DNA of 64,000 bases from NCBI GenBank assembly GCA_010093685.1, contig MU006217.1, positions 644,911 to 708,910 on the forward strand. Reading direction: 5' to 3'. Every line of letters begins with the position of its first letter. Position 1 is the stretch's first letter. Under the pieces are notes generated by a model that saw nothing but the letters and a program-made list of their open reading frames with translations, did no database searches and was not told the DNA's origin. The stretch comes from Ophiobolus disseminans (lineage: Eukaryota > Ascomycota > Dothideomycetes > Pleosporales > Phaeosphaeriaceae). Of this stretch, positions 54,751 to 64,000 are shown in pieces. Position numbers and translations under genes: made by a program.

Positions 54751-56124
54751 CTAGTACTTGTCATCCCTATACCTCCTCTTCCTCTCCCCCCTCCCCTCAT
54801 CATCACCCTCCCTCTCCCTCCTGCGCTTCCGCCGATCCTCATCGTCGCGACTCCTCTCCCTCCGATCACGATCCCGTCTCGAATCTCGACTGCGGCTGCG
54901 GTAGCGATCGCGATTCTTGCTTCGTCTGTCGGCATCGGGGCTGCGGCTGCGATCACGGGTTTCGCGTCGACGCTCGCTGTCGTAGTCGTCCTCTCTGTAT
55001 TTGTCTTTTCGATTGTCGCGCCGGCGGTCGCTGTCGTAGTACTCGCTTTCGCGCCGACGGTCGTCTTTGCGATCACGCTTGCGCTCGGTGTCGTAGTCGT
55101 CGTCGCGCCTTCGATCACGGCTGCGGTCTCTCCGCTTCGCGCGCCTCCTCTCGTCCTCATCATCATCGCTGTACTTCCGCCGCTCTTTCTTCGCGGGCTT
55201 CTCCTCCTGCACCATGTCCTGCTGCTCTAGCTTGGCCTTGAGTTCCTCCTCTGTGATCATCTCGCCCGTGACCTTGTTGCGCAGTGTGACGGGATTGTAG
55301 CTTTGGGCAACCTTCTTACCTTTGCCCTTGCCCTTGCCGCCGCCCCATTCTCCAAGCTCAACACCCACAGCAGCTTCCTCTTTCGCGCCGATGCCCAGTA
55401 GCGCTGGCCGCCGCTTGACTTCCTTGGGTTTTGTGGCTGCGCCGTTGCCGATTGCTTCGCCGTCTTTCCAGCCCATGCCTCGGAGCAGCGCAGCGCCGAA
55501 TCCTTCAATTGGTGTCGCTTCGTAGGCCTCGAGGGTTGGCGCATCGGGTGCTTCGCGGAGGTCGTTGCGGAAGGCGTCTTCCTCACTTTGTACAGGAATG
55601 ACAAGGTCGTCGTCGGTGGATTTGCCGTTCAGTAGCGCGTCGAGAGCTTTCTTCTCCAGGCGCTGCTCCTCGGTGAGGGTGTCCTTCACGTCCTCCATAG
55701 GCTCAGCAGGCGCATCGGCCTCCTCAGCGCCATTCTCCTCCGGCTCGCCCTTCTTGAGAATCGTGAGTCCGTACTGAATCTTTGGCTCCTCAATGTGCTC
55801 TACCACATTCCCATTCTGCGCTTTTGTGTGTGGTGCCTTTGCCAGCTGTTTCCGCCGCGCCTCGTCGCGCCAATTGCGATTTGGCAGCGCCGGGATTATT
55901 CGCGGGGCCTCCTTTGCTTTCGGTCCGCCAATGTCGACTGCGCCGCCCTCCGCCGCATCCCAGCCCGAGATTTCTTGTTGCTTGCTCGAGTCGTCTTCCT
56001 CGTCGTCGCCAAGTGCCAGCCGTGGTCGTTTCGCCTCTTTTTGCGCCGGGGAAGCCTTGAGGCCGACTTTGCCTTTCAGCCCACCCAGCGACATTTTGAA
56101 GCCGCCTTGCTTAGAAGCGGCCAT
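54751..56124 (-). CDS. SPP2: Pre-mRNA splicing factor Spp2 (G-patch)
   Basis: Activator of the spliceosomal DEAH helicase Prp2 through its G-patch. It is intronless; Met 56124 (MAASKQGGFKMSLGGLKG) gives 457 residues, and a longer upstream in-frame extension has UTR-like composition. A conserved N-terminal MSLGGLKGKVGLK region, the RIIPALPNRNWRDE motif, and the G-patch at about 205-250 (IEGFGAALLRGMGWKDGEA, IGNGAATKPKEVKRRPALL) identify the family. After about residue 330 the protein is almost entirely Arg/Asp/Glu/Ser (RS/RD-rich), longer than in yeast and closer to the metazoan GPKOW style. Nuclear. Confidence 0.93.
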   Translation of the reverse strand: MAASKQGGFKMSLGGLKGKVGLKASPAQKEAKRPRLALGDDEEDDSSKQQEISGWDAAEGGAVDIGGPKAKEAPRIIPALPNRNWRDEARRKQLAKAPHTKAQNGNVVEHIEEPKIQYGLTILKKGEPEENGAEEADAPAEPMEDVKDTLTEEQRLEKKALDALLNGKSTDDDLVIPVQSEEDAFRNDLREAPDAPTLEAYEATPIEGFGAALLRGMGWKDGEAIGNGAATKPKEVKRRPALLGIGAKEEAAVGVELGEWGGGKGKGKGKKVAQSYNPVTLRNKVTGEMITEEELKAKLEQQDMVQEEKPAKKERRKYSDDDEDERRRAKRRDRSRDRRRDDDYDTERKRDRKDDRRRESEYYDSDRRRDNRKDKYREDDYDSERRRETRDRSRSPDADRRSKNRDRYRSRSRDSRRDRDRRERSRDDEDRRKRRREREGDDEGRGERKRRYRDDKY

Positions 56125-57104
56125 GGCTGCTGGGCGATTGTGCGTGTTGTGATTGTCTGGTCTAGAATGTCGAGTGCAGCCGTTGGTGGCAGTCGATGGA
56201 AAGGTTGCGGCCGTGGGTGTAGGTGTCGCGCGCACCAAGTGCGATAGCGCAATGGTGTTCTGGAGAAGTTGGAGTGAGCGAGTTGCATAAAGTTCTACAA
56301 TGACATCGGGACCTTGGCGCATATCCCTGTACGCAAGGCAGCCACAACACGTGAACTTCAACCTCACTTGGTCTCTCAAAACCACTTTCTCCGGATGTCA
56401 AACTCGTACACAAACTAACAATCTACCACCGTTCCGGGAATTCGTCCTCAACTGTGAAGACAGGCTACAAGACCCATCACCCGAAGCGCTGAGTGGTAAA
56501 TTGGTTGGCCGCATAGTTGTCACAGCCGAGATGGTGGAAGTAGCTCAAAACAGCAGTGACGCCAGATCCGCTCGTGAACGATGCGCAGGTAGCCAAGGAC
56601 CTCGCACAGATGACCTGCGTGACCTAAAGCACCCTGCAAACACGTGTGCGGAAAAAAGCACTCCAGCGCATACACTCAGTCGAAATAGAGCCATGGGTTT
56701 ATCTTATTCTGTGCCTCAAAATGCCCCAATTCGCACGCGGCAGATGACCATCACAGCCTAATATGATTATTCATGAGTTGGAAATGTTGGAACGCCACCA
56801 TGACTACATTCAGCACAAGATGAAGCATGTGGATAAGAGGCATAAGGACAATGAGTAGACATCACAAGCAAGAGGCAAGACATAGAAGCAGTGAAGTTTG
56901 TTGAAGGGTTTCATTCATGGTACATTGGTCAATGATGAACGACCAATGCAACAAAAGGTAGATGAAGGTCCATGAGACCTAACACTATATACAACCAACT
57001 GGGAAGACCATCCAGCAAACCAAGCACCATCCAACACATCCAAGCCAGCATGATTGTATGACTGTTCATGCTTTTACCACAAACCAAACAACCAACCAGT
57101 TACC

Positions 57105-57177
57105 ATCTACCAAAACTAGCTCTTGAACCATGACCAACCAACCATCCATGTACCAAAGCTAGCTCTTGAACCGTGAC
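57105..57177 (+). repeat. Direct repeat of 29 bp, two copies
   Basis: Copies at 57105-57133 and 57149-57177, 44 bp apart. They share the core accaaa(a/g)ctagctcttgaacc and differ at a few bases. Non-coding as far as I can see. Confidence 0.85.
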
Positions 57178-57526
57178 AAAGGAAAATGATGAGTGCAGAG
57201 TGACTGAAGGAAGTGACTGAATGAAAGAAAATTGTGATAGTGACAAAAGGGAGACTAGAGCTTGTGGCAGGCGAAGGGCGATGACATGTCGATGGTGATG
57301 TTGAGTCAAAGGTGGTCGACGTGAAGGATGGGTGTGTCATGCGATGTGGTGAGGTAATACCGATGCGGTGATGTGGGAGCTGAGTACTGAGTCGGTGTCC
57401 AAGTCAGCAAAATGCGCAGAAGGTGTCGGAGACGGAGGTGTAGGAGGAGGAGAATGCTTGATCCCATACGGGCACAAGCGAAGCGCGGAGGTGGCGGTGG
57501 AGAGCTGGTGGGTGGACGGCTGGTAG

Positions 57527-57768
57527 TCAAAGACTCACTTGGTAGAGAACAACGACGCAATGGTTGTTGAAGGCATGAGCTGAGGTAGTTCTCATGGCCG
57601 AAGAAGGTTTGTAGTGGTAAAGTGTCTTGTGATAAGACATGTTGAAGTGAGGAGCCTGCAGAAGAACGAACGGATCTCCTGTCAGTAAAGACCTAAATGC
57701 CAACAAGAGTGATTGGACTGGTGAGCTCACCTGAGCAAGTCCAAAGCAGCAAAGCTGAGGTGTGTTGA
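57527..57768 (-). other. Putative spliced transcript, coding status unknown
   Basis: Minus-strand sequence with an ATG at about 57768 (MITQHTSALLLWTCS), a donor (cag|gtgagc at about 57730) and acceptor candidates at about 57690 (tttag, tgacag). It continues into MSYHKTLYHYKPSSAMRTT, followed by a donor-like caa|gtgagt at about 57538. The upstream 250 nt are Ser/Thr-coding, C/T-rich low complexity typical of a 5' leader. It may be a short protein gene or a non-coding RNA; splice boundaries are approximate. Confidence 0.3.
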
Positions 57769-58738
57769 GTGATCATGACCAAGGAAGCTGAAGAGCTGGA
57801 AGTGTGATGAAGAAGTCCGAAGGCCAAAGACCGAAGACTCAAGGTGTTGGAGTCATGTCGAAGTCGAGACGATGTTGGAAGAAAGAAGGCATTGAAGAAA
57901 GTCGAGGTCGAGGTCGAAGTTGAATGGTAGTTGAGTTGAGAAGTTGAGGTGCTTGTGTGGAGAAAAGGTAACGGAGCTGGAGGGGCAGTACTATTTATAT
58001 ACCCAGAGGGCTGCGCTAATGGAGACCCTGATTGCTGAGTCAGAGGCTCCGTGCGCTCCTGCGAGGCTCTGCCGGCGGCGACGACGAGGTGACGTCGGAA
58101 ACCCGATGTAGTGGGTTGGTTGGTTTGGGTCGATGCGTAGGTGTGGGTGACGAAGTGAAGGAGAGATATGCGAACACCACGACCAAGTGCGGGGTAATGG
58201 AACATCAAAATCGAAACACCGAGAAAGAGAAAGACTAGAGGAAATGTAATGAGTGGGGGATGGGAGTGAGGTGCGGGAGAAGGCTAGAACGATGCGAGAT
58301 TAGATGGACTCGAGCAGTGGGAACACTGAATGAACGGAGACCGACGCGACAACGGAGCACATAAAGCAGTATAATATGAATGCCAGTGGAAACTGGAAAC
58401 TGCAATGATAGTATAAGAATTGACCTACGAATGTTCATGTCTGTGTTATGATACTGAAGCATATCGAACGTGCTGTAAGAAACCCACCAATATATCAGTC
58501 AAAACGAATTACTTGAAGTAGCGAGCATACGGCTTGGGACAACAGGAAAGTCTTGAGATTGTAGAGAGGAGGGAGATGAAATGGTTGTGATGTGGTCCCT
58601 AGAACGAACATACACTTACGATACACAAACGACCAACACCGAGAAACACAGTAGGTTTGCAATATGAACATTTCAATTACCAATCTGTACAAGAGCAACT
58701 AATCTACAAGTCCAATGCGCGATCTTCAACTATCATGC

Positions 58739-61700
58739 TTAACCCAAAACTCTACCAGCAGTAGAAGCCGTGCTCCGATCCTTCGTCTCAACCTTCCTCA
58801 AGCCCTTGCCCGCCGTGATCTCACCGAGCAGCGCACCAATTTTGGGGGGCCCACCCGGCGCTTTCATGTTGGGCATTGGAGGAGGTGGAGGTGCGCCGCC
58901 ACCAGGTGGTGGGGGTGGTCCCGGAGGAGGTGGGGGAGCTGAACCTGCGGGCATAGGCGGCGGTGGAGGAATCCCCGCTGGAGGCGAGGTCACGGCAGGG
59001 CTCTCGGCGCGTGGGCTTTTGTTGTCCATCGATGAGAGCGGGCGCGGCGGTGCCATGGTGCCGAAAAGGATTGAGGCGAGCTGTTTGGCGCCGCCTTGCG
59101 AGGGACCTTCGTCATCGTCTGAAGAGGAATCATCGGAATCAACGACAGACCAGTCATCATCTTCTTGTCGTCTTAAATGACGACCCGAAGGTGCGGCCGG
59201 CTCATTGAAAGTCGGAGTGACGGCCTTGTTGGCATTCTCTTGGGTCAGGCGGTGAAACGGATTTGTAGACACTTCGCTTGTGTTGCTTGGCGGAGGCTGC
59301 GCCGCCGTGGTGTTGTCCTGGTTGTTCATGGCCATCTTCTTCAAAAATGGGTTCTTGGTCTCATTGTCACCAAGCGGGCTGGTCAATGACGAGGCTGGCG
59401 GGCTGGCGACAGAGGAGGGCGGGGTGTTCTGGTGAATCGGCATTGGTGGTGCTGGCGGTGGTGCTGCCTCACGAGGCAGCTCCTGGCTTGCGGTCGGTGT
59501 TGTATCCTGAGGGGTGATGTTTTGGGGGCCTTCATCATCATCAGAAGAGTCTTCATCGTCCAGCGCTTCGAGCTGTAGCTGCAACTGTCGCTCGCGCTCA
59601 CGGGCAGCCTCAATCTCCGCACGTTGGTTGGCCAGACGAGTCTCTTGCTCCTTGGCCTCCTTTTGTGCAGCCTTTCGGCGTTTCTTTTCTTCTTCTTTGC
59701 CGAGCTTGCGCTGCTGTACTTGTTCCTCGAGTGCGCGAAGACGGGCCTGAGCAGCCTCACGCTCCTTCGCTAAGTCATCTTCCTGCTTGCGTTCTTCCTC
59801 CCTAAAACAGTGGTTAGTAAGGATCCATTCTCAGGGATGATCGTACATACTCCATGCGCTGTGTCTCGGCGTGCTGTGCTTCTTGTTGATCGCGTAGCGC
59901 CCTCTCTGCCACCTCATTCTCCGCTCTCTTCGCTTCTGCCTGAGCTTGTTGAACATCGTGCTGCGCAACATCGGCCTTGTTCTTTCGCGAGACTGGTGGG
60001 GGAGGCGCGGGCTTCTTGCCGCTGCCCTTCGTCGGGGCAGGCGGTGCAGTTGACTCGTCATTAAGCCTCCTTTGTCGCTCTTCCTCACGGCGGGCATCTT
60101 CCTCCTCGGCTTGGCGAAGCTTCTCTTCACGGTCTCGCTTCTCGCGCTCAGCACGTTGCTGCGAGGACTCTCCAGCTTTGACAGGCGCTTTGATGCCCAG
60201 GGCAGCAAGTCGCTCAGCCATGCGCTGCTCAGCTTGTTGTTTAATAAAAGCCGCGCGCTCTTCGGGCGTCTTGTACGAAGAGTAGGATCCACCACTAGAG
60301 GGTGGAGCGGCTGGGCGGGAGGGCTCCGCACTGGTTGATGAACTCTCGTATCTGGGAGGCGCAGGCCGACTCTCATCAGATCGGGTGGATGATCTGTAGG
60401 TGTCGCGAGATGTGCTGAGCACGTTAGTAATAACTTAAATGATCGGCACTTTTAGACTTACTCCTCCTTGCGGATGCGTGAGGCACGGCTGCTGCGTTGA
60501 AGATCGAAAATGAAATCTTTAACCTCATCTTCAACACCCAAAGCCTCCTCCCATCTGCGTCGCTCGTGCTCACTGCTGTTGTCGTGTCCACCTTCCTGAA
60601 GGCTCGACTCCAGACCTTTCGTGTATTCTCGTACGCTGTCCTCAACATCGCGAATCATGCGCTCATTGTTCTCCTTCTCAGATCGAACGCGCGAATTCTC
60701 CTTCTCGAGACGCTCTGTTGCTGCACCGCTGTCATCAGCAGCAGGTGCAGGCCGCCCGGTCAAAGCGGCAGAACGTGCTTGCATCATGGCCTTTGCGCGA
60801 GCTTTCAAGCGATCAGATTCAGTCACAGCGCCGCCAGGGCCAGTGCCAACAATTGTGGAGGCGGAGCCCGGGTGAGCTTTGGCGTCCTTGAGTCTGAATA
60901 GCTCTAGTTGAGCATCCGCAATCTCGCGCTCGGCACGACGAACATTGGATGCAAGCTCAGGGAGGCGATCCGTCAAGCCCTGAAGTTGGCGCTTGAGTGC
61001 ACGACGCTCTGCATCCGAGTCGGTAGACCGCAACGACGCCTTCGGGTGAGCATCAATGTCTTCTTGTATGCGGCGAATGCGACGGTATAGATCTTCGGCT
61101 TCTCGGCGGTCTCGGCGATCAAGAGCATCCTCCTCATCTGCAGCATTCTCGTCACGGGTGTCCATGGCATCAAGTAAGATCTGCTTCTCCTTCACACTCT
61201 TCCGTAGCTGGTCGAGGGACATCTCGTCTGAGCGCTCAGACGAAGGTGAAGCCGGCGCAGGTGACGGAGAGCGACCCCCGCCTCCAAGACGATGTCTAGC
61301 ACTGGACTTGTAGCCAATATTGTCATCGTTGTTACGGAAGACAGTGGCATCCTTGCGACCGCCCGCTGCGGGGCTGCCAGCGCGGAAAGAATGAGACTTG
61401 AGATAGCTGACACCGGTTCGCTGCGGCTGGAGGAATGCACCTGAGTTCTTCCTGTCCTCGGCGTCTCCACGTAGTAGGTTCTTCATTGCGCCAATTGAGT
61501 CGTTAATGTTACGCGTGGACGGGGGGACCAATTCGGGTGGCAGACGGGCTGGAATAGGATAACCGTTCAGTTTGCGGTAGATCAAATGCATAGCAACAGC
61601 AAACTCATCCAGGTTTAACCGGCCTCGGTCAGCGGAGTCGGCCAGTGTCCATACACGCTCGAGGTCGGGCTTGGGTAGCCCACTTTGTCCAAATATTTCC

Positions 61701-63090
61701 AATGCCTGGTCTCCGCTGATGTAGCCCTTGCTCATGCCATCCCATGCCCTGAAGGTATCATCATAGAGCTTCTTCTCTCCTTTGGTAATCGCCCATGGAA
61801 TAGTAGCGTTACCTGTCAGGCCAGCTGTTGAGTGATTACCACCTTCCCGCCCAGTCTGGGGCATCATGCGGGCCGCCAGAGCCTCAATGTTGGGAAGGCC
61901 ACTCGCAGGGTTGTTCACCAAACCCCATTGTCCTGGCATGCCGGTAGGTTGTGCATTGAGCGGAGCCATACCGGTCTGGTTCGGCGTCAGGTTCGAGCCG
62001 TAACCCGTGGGCATGGGTGGCATAGGGGGGCGAGGGCCATTGTATCCGCCTTGAGCTTGTCCGAATCCAGTCTGCTGCGGCTGCATGCCCGTGGCCTGCA
62101 TCCCCATGGGCTGTTGACCATATCCAGTAGGCTGAGTCACCAGTGTGTTTAGTAGCTGGCTGTTGGACTGTTGAGGCTGCGGCTGCTGTATCTGAGGCGG
62201 CTCGTTAAACTTCGGCGCGTTGCTGGCGGGGGTAGGTCGACTCGGTCCGTCTTCTGCAATACTGAAGGAGATGATGTCGACCATACTAGAGACCTCGTTC
62301 TTAACGCGGTCGGGTAGGCTGTTCGGCAGGTCCTTTCCGGTCAGCTTGAGGTTGCAAAGGTACATGGCGAGGGCGAACTCGGGGAACAGGAGCTGGCCGG
62401 ACTTGGTCGTGTCGCAGAGCGTCCTACAGTTGTTAGTCGTGACTTCTCCTGCAATGGACGCAGTACCCACCAGATATGCCCCAGGGCGTCTCCAGACAGC
62501 TTCGAGCGCATCAAGAGGTCCCGCGCCTGGTCTCCAGACAGCGCCTGCGAGTCGCCCACGGCCGACTTGAACAGCTGCTCGAACTTGGCCTGGTCCTGCG
62601 CTGTGATGAAGGACAGCCGTATGTTGGGGATCTTGCTCGACTTCGCGGGGACGGGCGGGGGTACGGACGAGGCCGAGGAGCTTCCTCTGAACGAGTCAGC
62701 CATCTGCGCCGAAGTCATGCCCGTGGGCTGCGGTCGTTGCGGTTGGGCCGGTGGCTGCTGCTGTTGCGGCGGCGGCGGCGGCGCTCCAGTCTGGAATTGC
62801 TGCTGTATGGGAGCTTGTGGCTGCTGGAACTGGCCCTGCTGCCCTGGATAGCCCGTGAACTGCTGCTGCATTGGCTGTTGTTGCGGCTGCCCAAACCCCT
62901 GCGGCTGTCCCGGGAAGCCAGTATACTGCTGCTGTACTGGAGCCCCTCCAAAACCCGTCGGTTGAGGCCCCAGTCCGCCCTGAAAGCCCCCAGGCTGCTG
63001 CCCGTACGGCTGCTGTTGCTGGCCATACTGAGGCTGGCCGGGTCGGGCGCTGTTGCCGCCCCCTAAGTACGAGTTGGAGCCGGAGAACAT
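58739..63090 (-). CDS. PAN1: Actin cytoskeleton-regulatory complex protein Pan1
   Basis: Endocytic scaffold that activates Arp2/3 at actin patches with End3 and Sla1. Exons 63090-62471, 62423-60462, 60414-59851 and 59801-58739 (introns 47, 47 and 49 nt) encode 1402 residues. Two EH domains: about 165-260 (ALSGDQARDLLMRSKLSGD, with IWTLCDTTKSGQLLFPEFA formed across the splice) and about 425-500 (YISGDQALEIFGQSGLPKP, RVWTLADSADRGRLNLDEF). Coiled coils lie at about 610-830 and 930-1110. The Pro-rich C-terminus (SAPPPPPGPPPPPGGG) is followed by a WH2-like element (ALLGEITAGKGLRKVE). At least nine LxxQxTG-type motifs match the Prk1/Ark1 phosphorylation consensus, as in yeast Pan1. Confidence 0.96.
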
Positions 63091-63333
63091 GGTGGGCGAG
63101 CTGTCGCGGAAGAATTGGAGAGTTGGACGGGGCGCATGCGACGGCTAGGAATATACAGAGGCGCTCGGGAGCGATGGTAAGCCGGCAGGTGAGGTTGGCA
63201 GCAATGTGTCTGTGCTGTTGCTTCGAGTATGTCGCGCTAGGCGGGAGCTTAGTCGTCATCCAGCATCTGGGAAGTCGAGTTCGCGTCTAAGCCGCCGCGA
63301 CACGAATCCACACTTCACCACCAACATCAAAAC

Positions 63334-63624
63334 ATGTCGAATGCGCAGAACGGGGAAGCAATTGGGGCCCGCCCAGAGGCTGACTTTGCCCAAGTACGTC
63401 ATAATTTAGACGTTCAGATCATGTTCTAACTATCATCACAGGCCATGAAGGAGCTCCAGCGCGGCGAACAAACCGCGGCCACCTTGGAAAACCACCTTGA
63501 TTCGCTCGAAAAGAAGATCGAGGAGCTTCTGGCGCAGGCAGAAAAAGCCGACCAAGAACTGAAAACTTCGCCAAAGGAGGCAAGTGACAAGTCTACCGCA
63601 GAAGAGAATAAGGAGTCTTCATGA
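63334..63624 (+). CDS. Small coiled-coil protein, unknown
   Basis: Two exons (63334-63393, 63442-63624; 48-nt intron gtacgt, branch ctaac, cacag) encode 80 residues: MSNAQNGEAIGARPEADFA spliced to QAMKELQRGEQTAATLENH, then a short heptad pattern (LDSLEKKIEELLAQAEKA) and an acidic/Ser-rich end. Divergent to PAN1 with only 243 nt between the starts. Clean splice signals and codon use make the gene likely; I cannot name a function. A small bundle-forming subunit of a larger complex would fit the size. Confidence 0.75.
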
Positions 63625-63903
63625 GCCGAGTGGAAGATGATGGTGCATGGATGCGAAAAAGAGGCAAGTGTACTAAGATACAGTTGGAGGTTGTCACAGG
63701 GCTAGGCAACCGCATAACCTGATAAGCTCACGAGCGTCACGAACGTCACGATTACATAGACCGGTTAGAGGTGGGATTCGCACATGAAGCATGGGAGCTC
63801 GAGTGAGGGGTAATACACATATTCAGCTCAGCTTGATGGCAAATACTTCTTGTGAGGATCCATTCAATTGCTGAATATCAGGGATTTGGGGAGATAGCCA
63901 CAT

Positions 63904-64000
63904 TCACAGTCCTCCAATCGTCGATGGCTTGATGTCTGAGCCATCCGTCTTGAACACCTCTTCCAGGTGGAACACGCCATTGCTATCCTTCTCCACGACT
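63904..64000 (-). CDS. 3' end of a minus-strand gene (runs off window end)
   Basis: The minus strand reads VVEKDSNGVFHLEEVFKTD then SDIKPSTIGGL and stops at TGA 63906-63904. Only about 31 C-terminal residues are present, too little to identify the protein. Good codon use and a stop right after a conserved-looking end suggest a true exon. Confidence 0.45.
   Translation of the reverse strand, partial: VVEKDSNGVFHLEEVFKTDGSDIKPSTIGGL

Larger units (their letters stand above)
56125..58738. other. 2.6 kb gap with possible spliced minus-strand transcript
   Basis: No firm protein gene. 56.1-56.8 kb is upstream of SPP2. 57.5-58.0 kb on the minus strand has T/C-rich sequence and consistent splice signals (see separate entry). 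A 29-bp direct repeat occurs at 57105 and 57149. The rest is purine-rich on the plus strand and unremarkable. Confidence 0.4.

Noticed and set aside
63720..63800. Possible tRNA-like segment near gaggtgggattcgcac
   Set aside because: No acceptor stem or anticodon arm could be formed; it lies in the spacer between two convergent genes.
1..64000. Search for a secondary-metabolite cluster, transposon ORFs or a defence-like operon
   Set aside because: No polyketide or peptide synthase, no integrase, reverse transcriptase or transposase, and no unusual gene cassette; the gene content is mostly housekeeping.

Overview
This window is nuclear DNA of a filamentous ascomycete, most likely a Dothideomycete. 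Genes carry short GT-AG introns (about 46-112 nt, most near 50) with CTAAC/CTGAC-like branch sites, lie tightly packed on both strands, and encode fungal proteins such as the DUF6536 membrane family, tropomyosin, PAN1 and RCY1. No bacterial features, CRISPR arrays, insertion sequences or clear tRNA/rRNA genes were seen. The exon-intron models were built by hand from reading frame, splice signals and protein family knowledge; no search was run.

Layout: 1-2169 (-) holds the 5' part of a DUF6536 membrane protein. 3-13.6 kb is a dense housekeeping block: RCY1 (+), a DEK_C/SWIB chromatin protein (+), a securin-like protein (-), tropomyosin (+), BUD23 (-), SVP26 (+). 13.6-22 kb is looser and looks accessory: a decayed F-box gene (-), a disrupted BTB gene followed by its intact BTB paralogue (+), a Cys4 protein with an internal frame anomaly (-), and a small two-TM protein (-). 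23.4-32 kb: phosphomannomutase (+), a WRN-type exonuclease (-), LSM5 (+), and a SAM+HMG-box regulator behind a 2 kb leader/promoter. 32-42.6 kb: a 2.3 kb gene-free gap, an unknown protein, a 1614-residue Q/P-rich coiled-coil protein, and a gap with a candidate short gene and a tRNA-like dispersed repeat. 42.6-64 kb: a synaptojanin-like phosphatase (-), a short basic protein (-), an F-BAR/DEP/RhoGAP protein of the RGD2 type (-), the geranylgeranyltransferase I beta subunit CDC43 (+), RRP17 (+), SPP2 (-), a 2.6 kb gap with an unexplained spliced-looking transcript, PAN1 (-), a tiny coiled-coil protein (+), and the 3' end of one more minus-strand gene.

Several genes serve membrane traffic and cortical actin (RCY1, SVP26, tropomyosin, synaptojanin-like, RGD2-like, PAN1), others RNA processing and ribosome biogenesis (LSM5, SPP2, BUD23, RRP17). 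This is probably ordinary gene order rather than a functional cluster. I found no convincing new multi-gene system. The most interesting points are a securin candidate, the erosion of the F-box and BTB genes (one through an 11-bp tandem repeat), two apparently compensating frame changes in a Cys4 protein, a pair of diverged tRNA-like repeats, stop-free introns of 3n length, an atypical RhoGAP, and a repeated SNxSKP motif.
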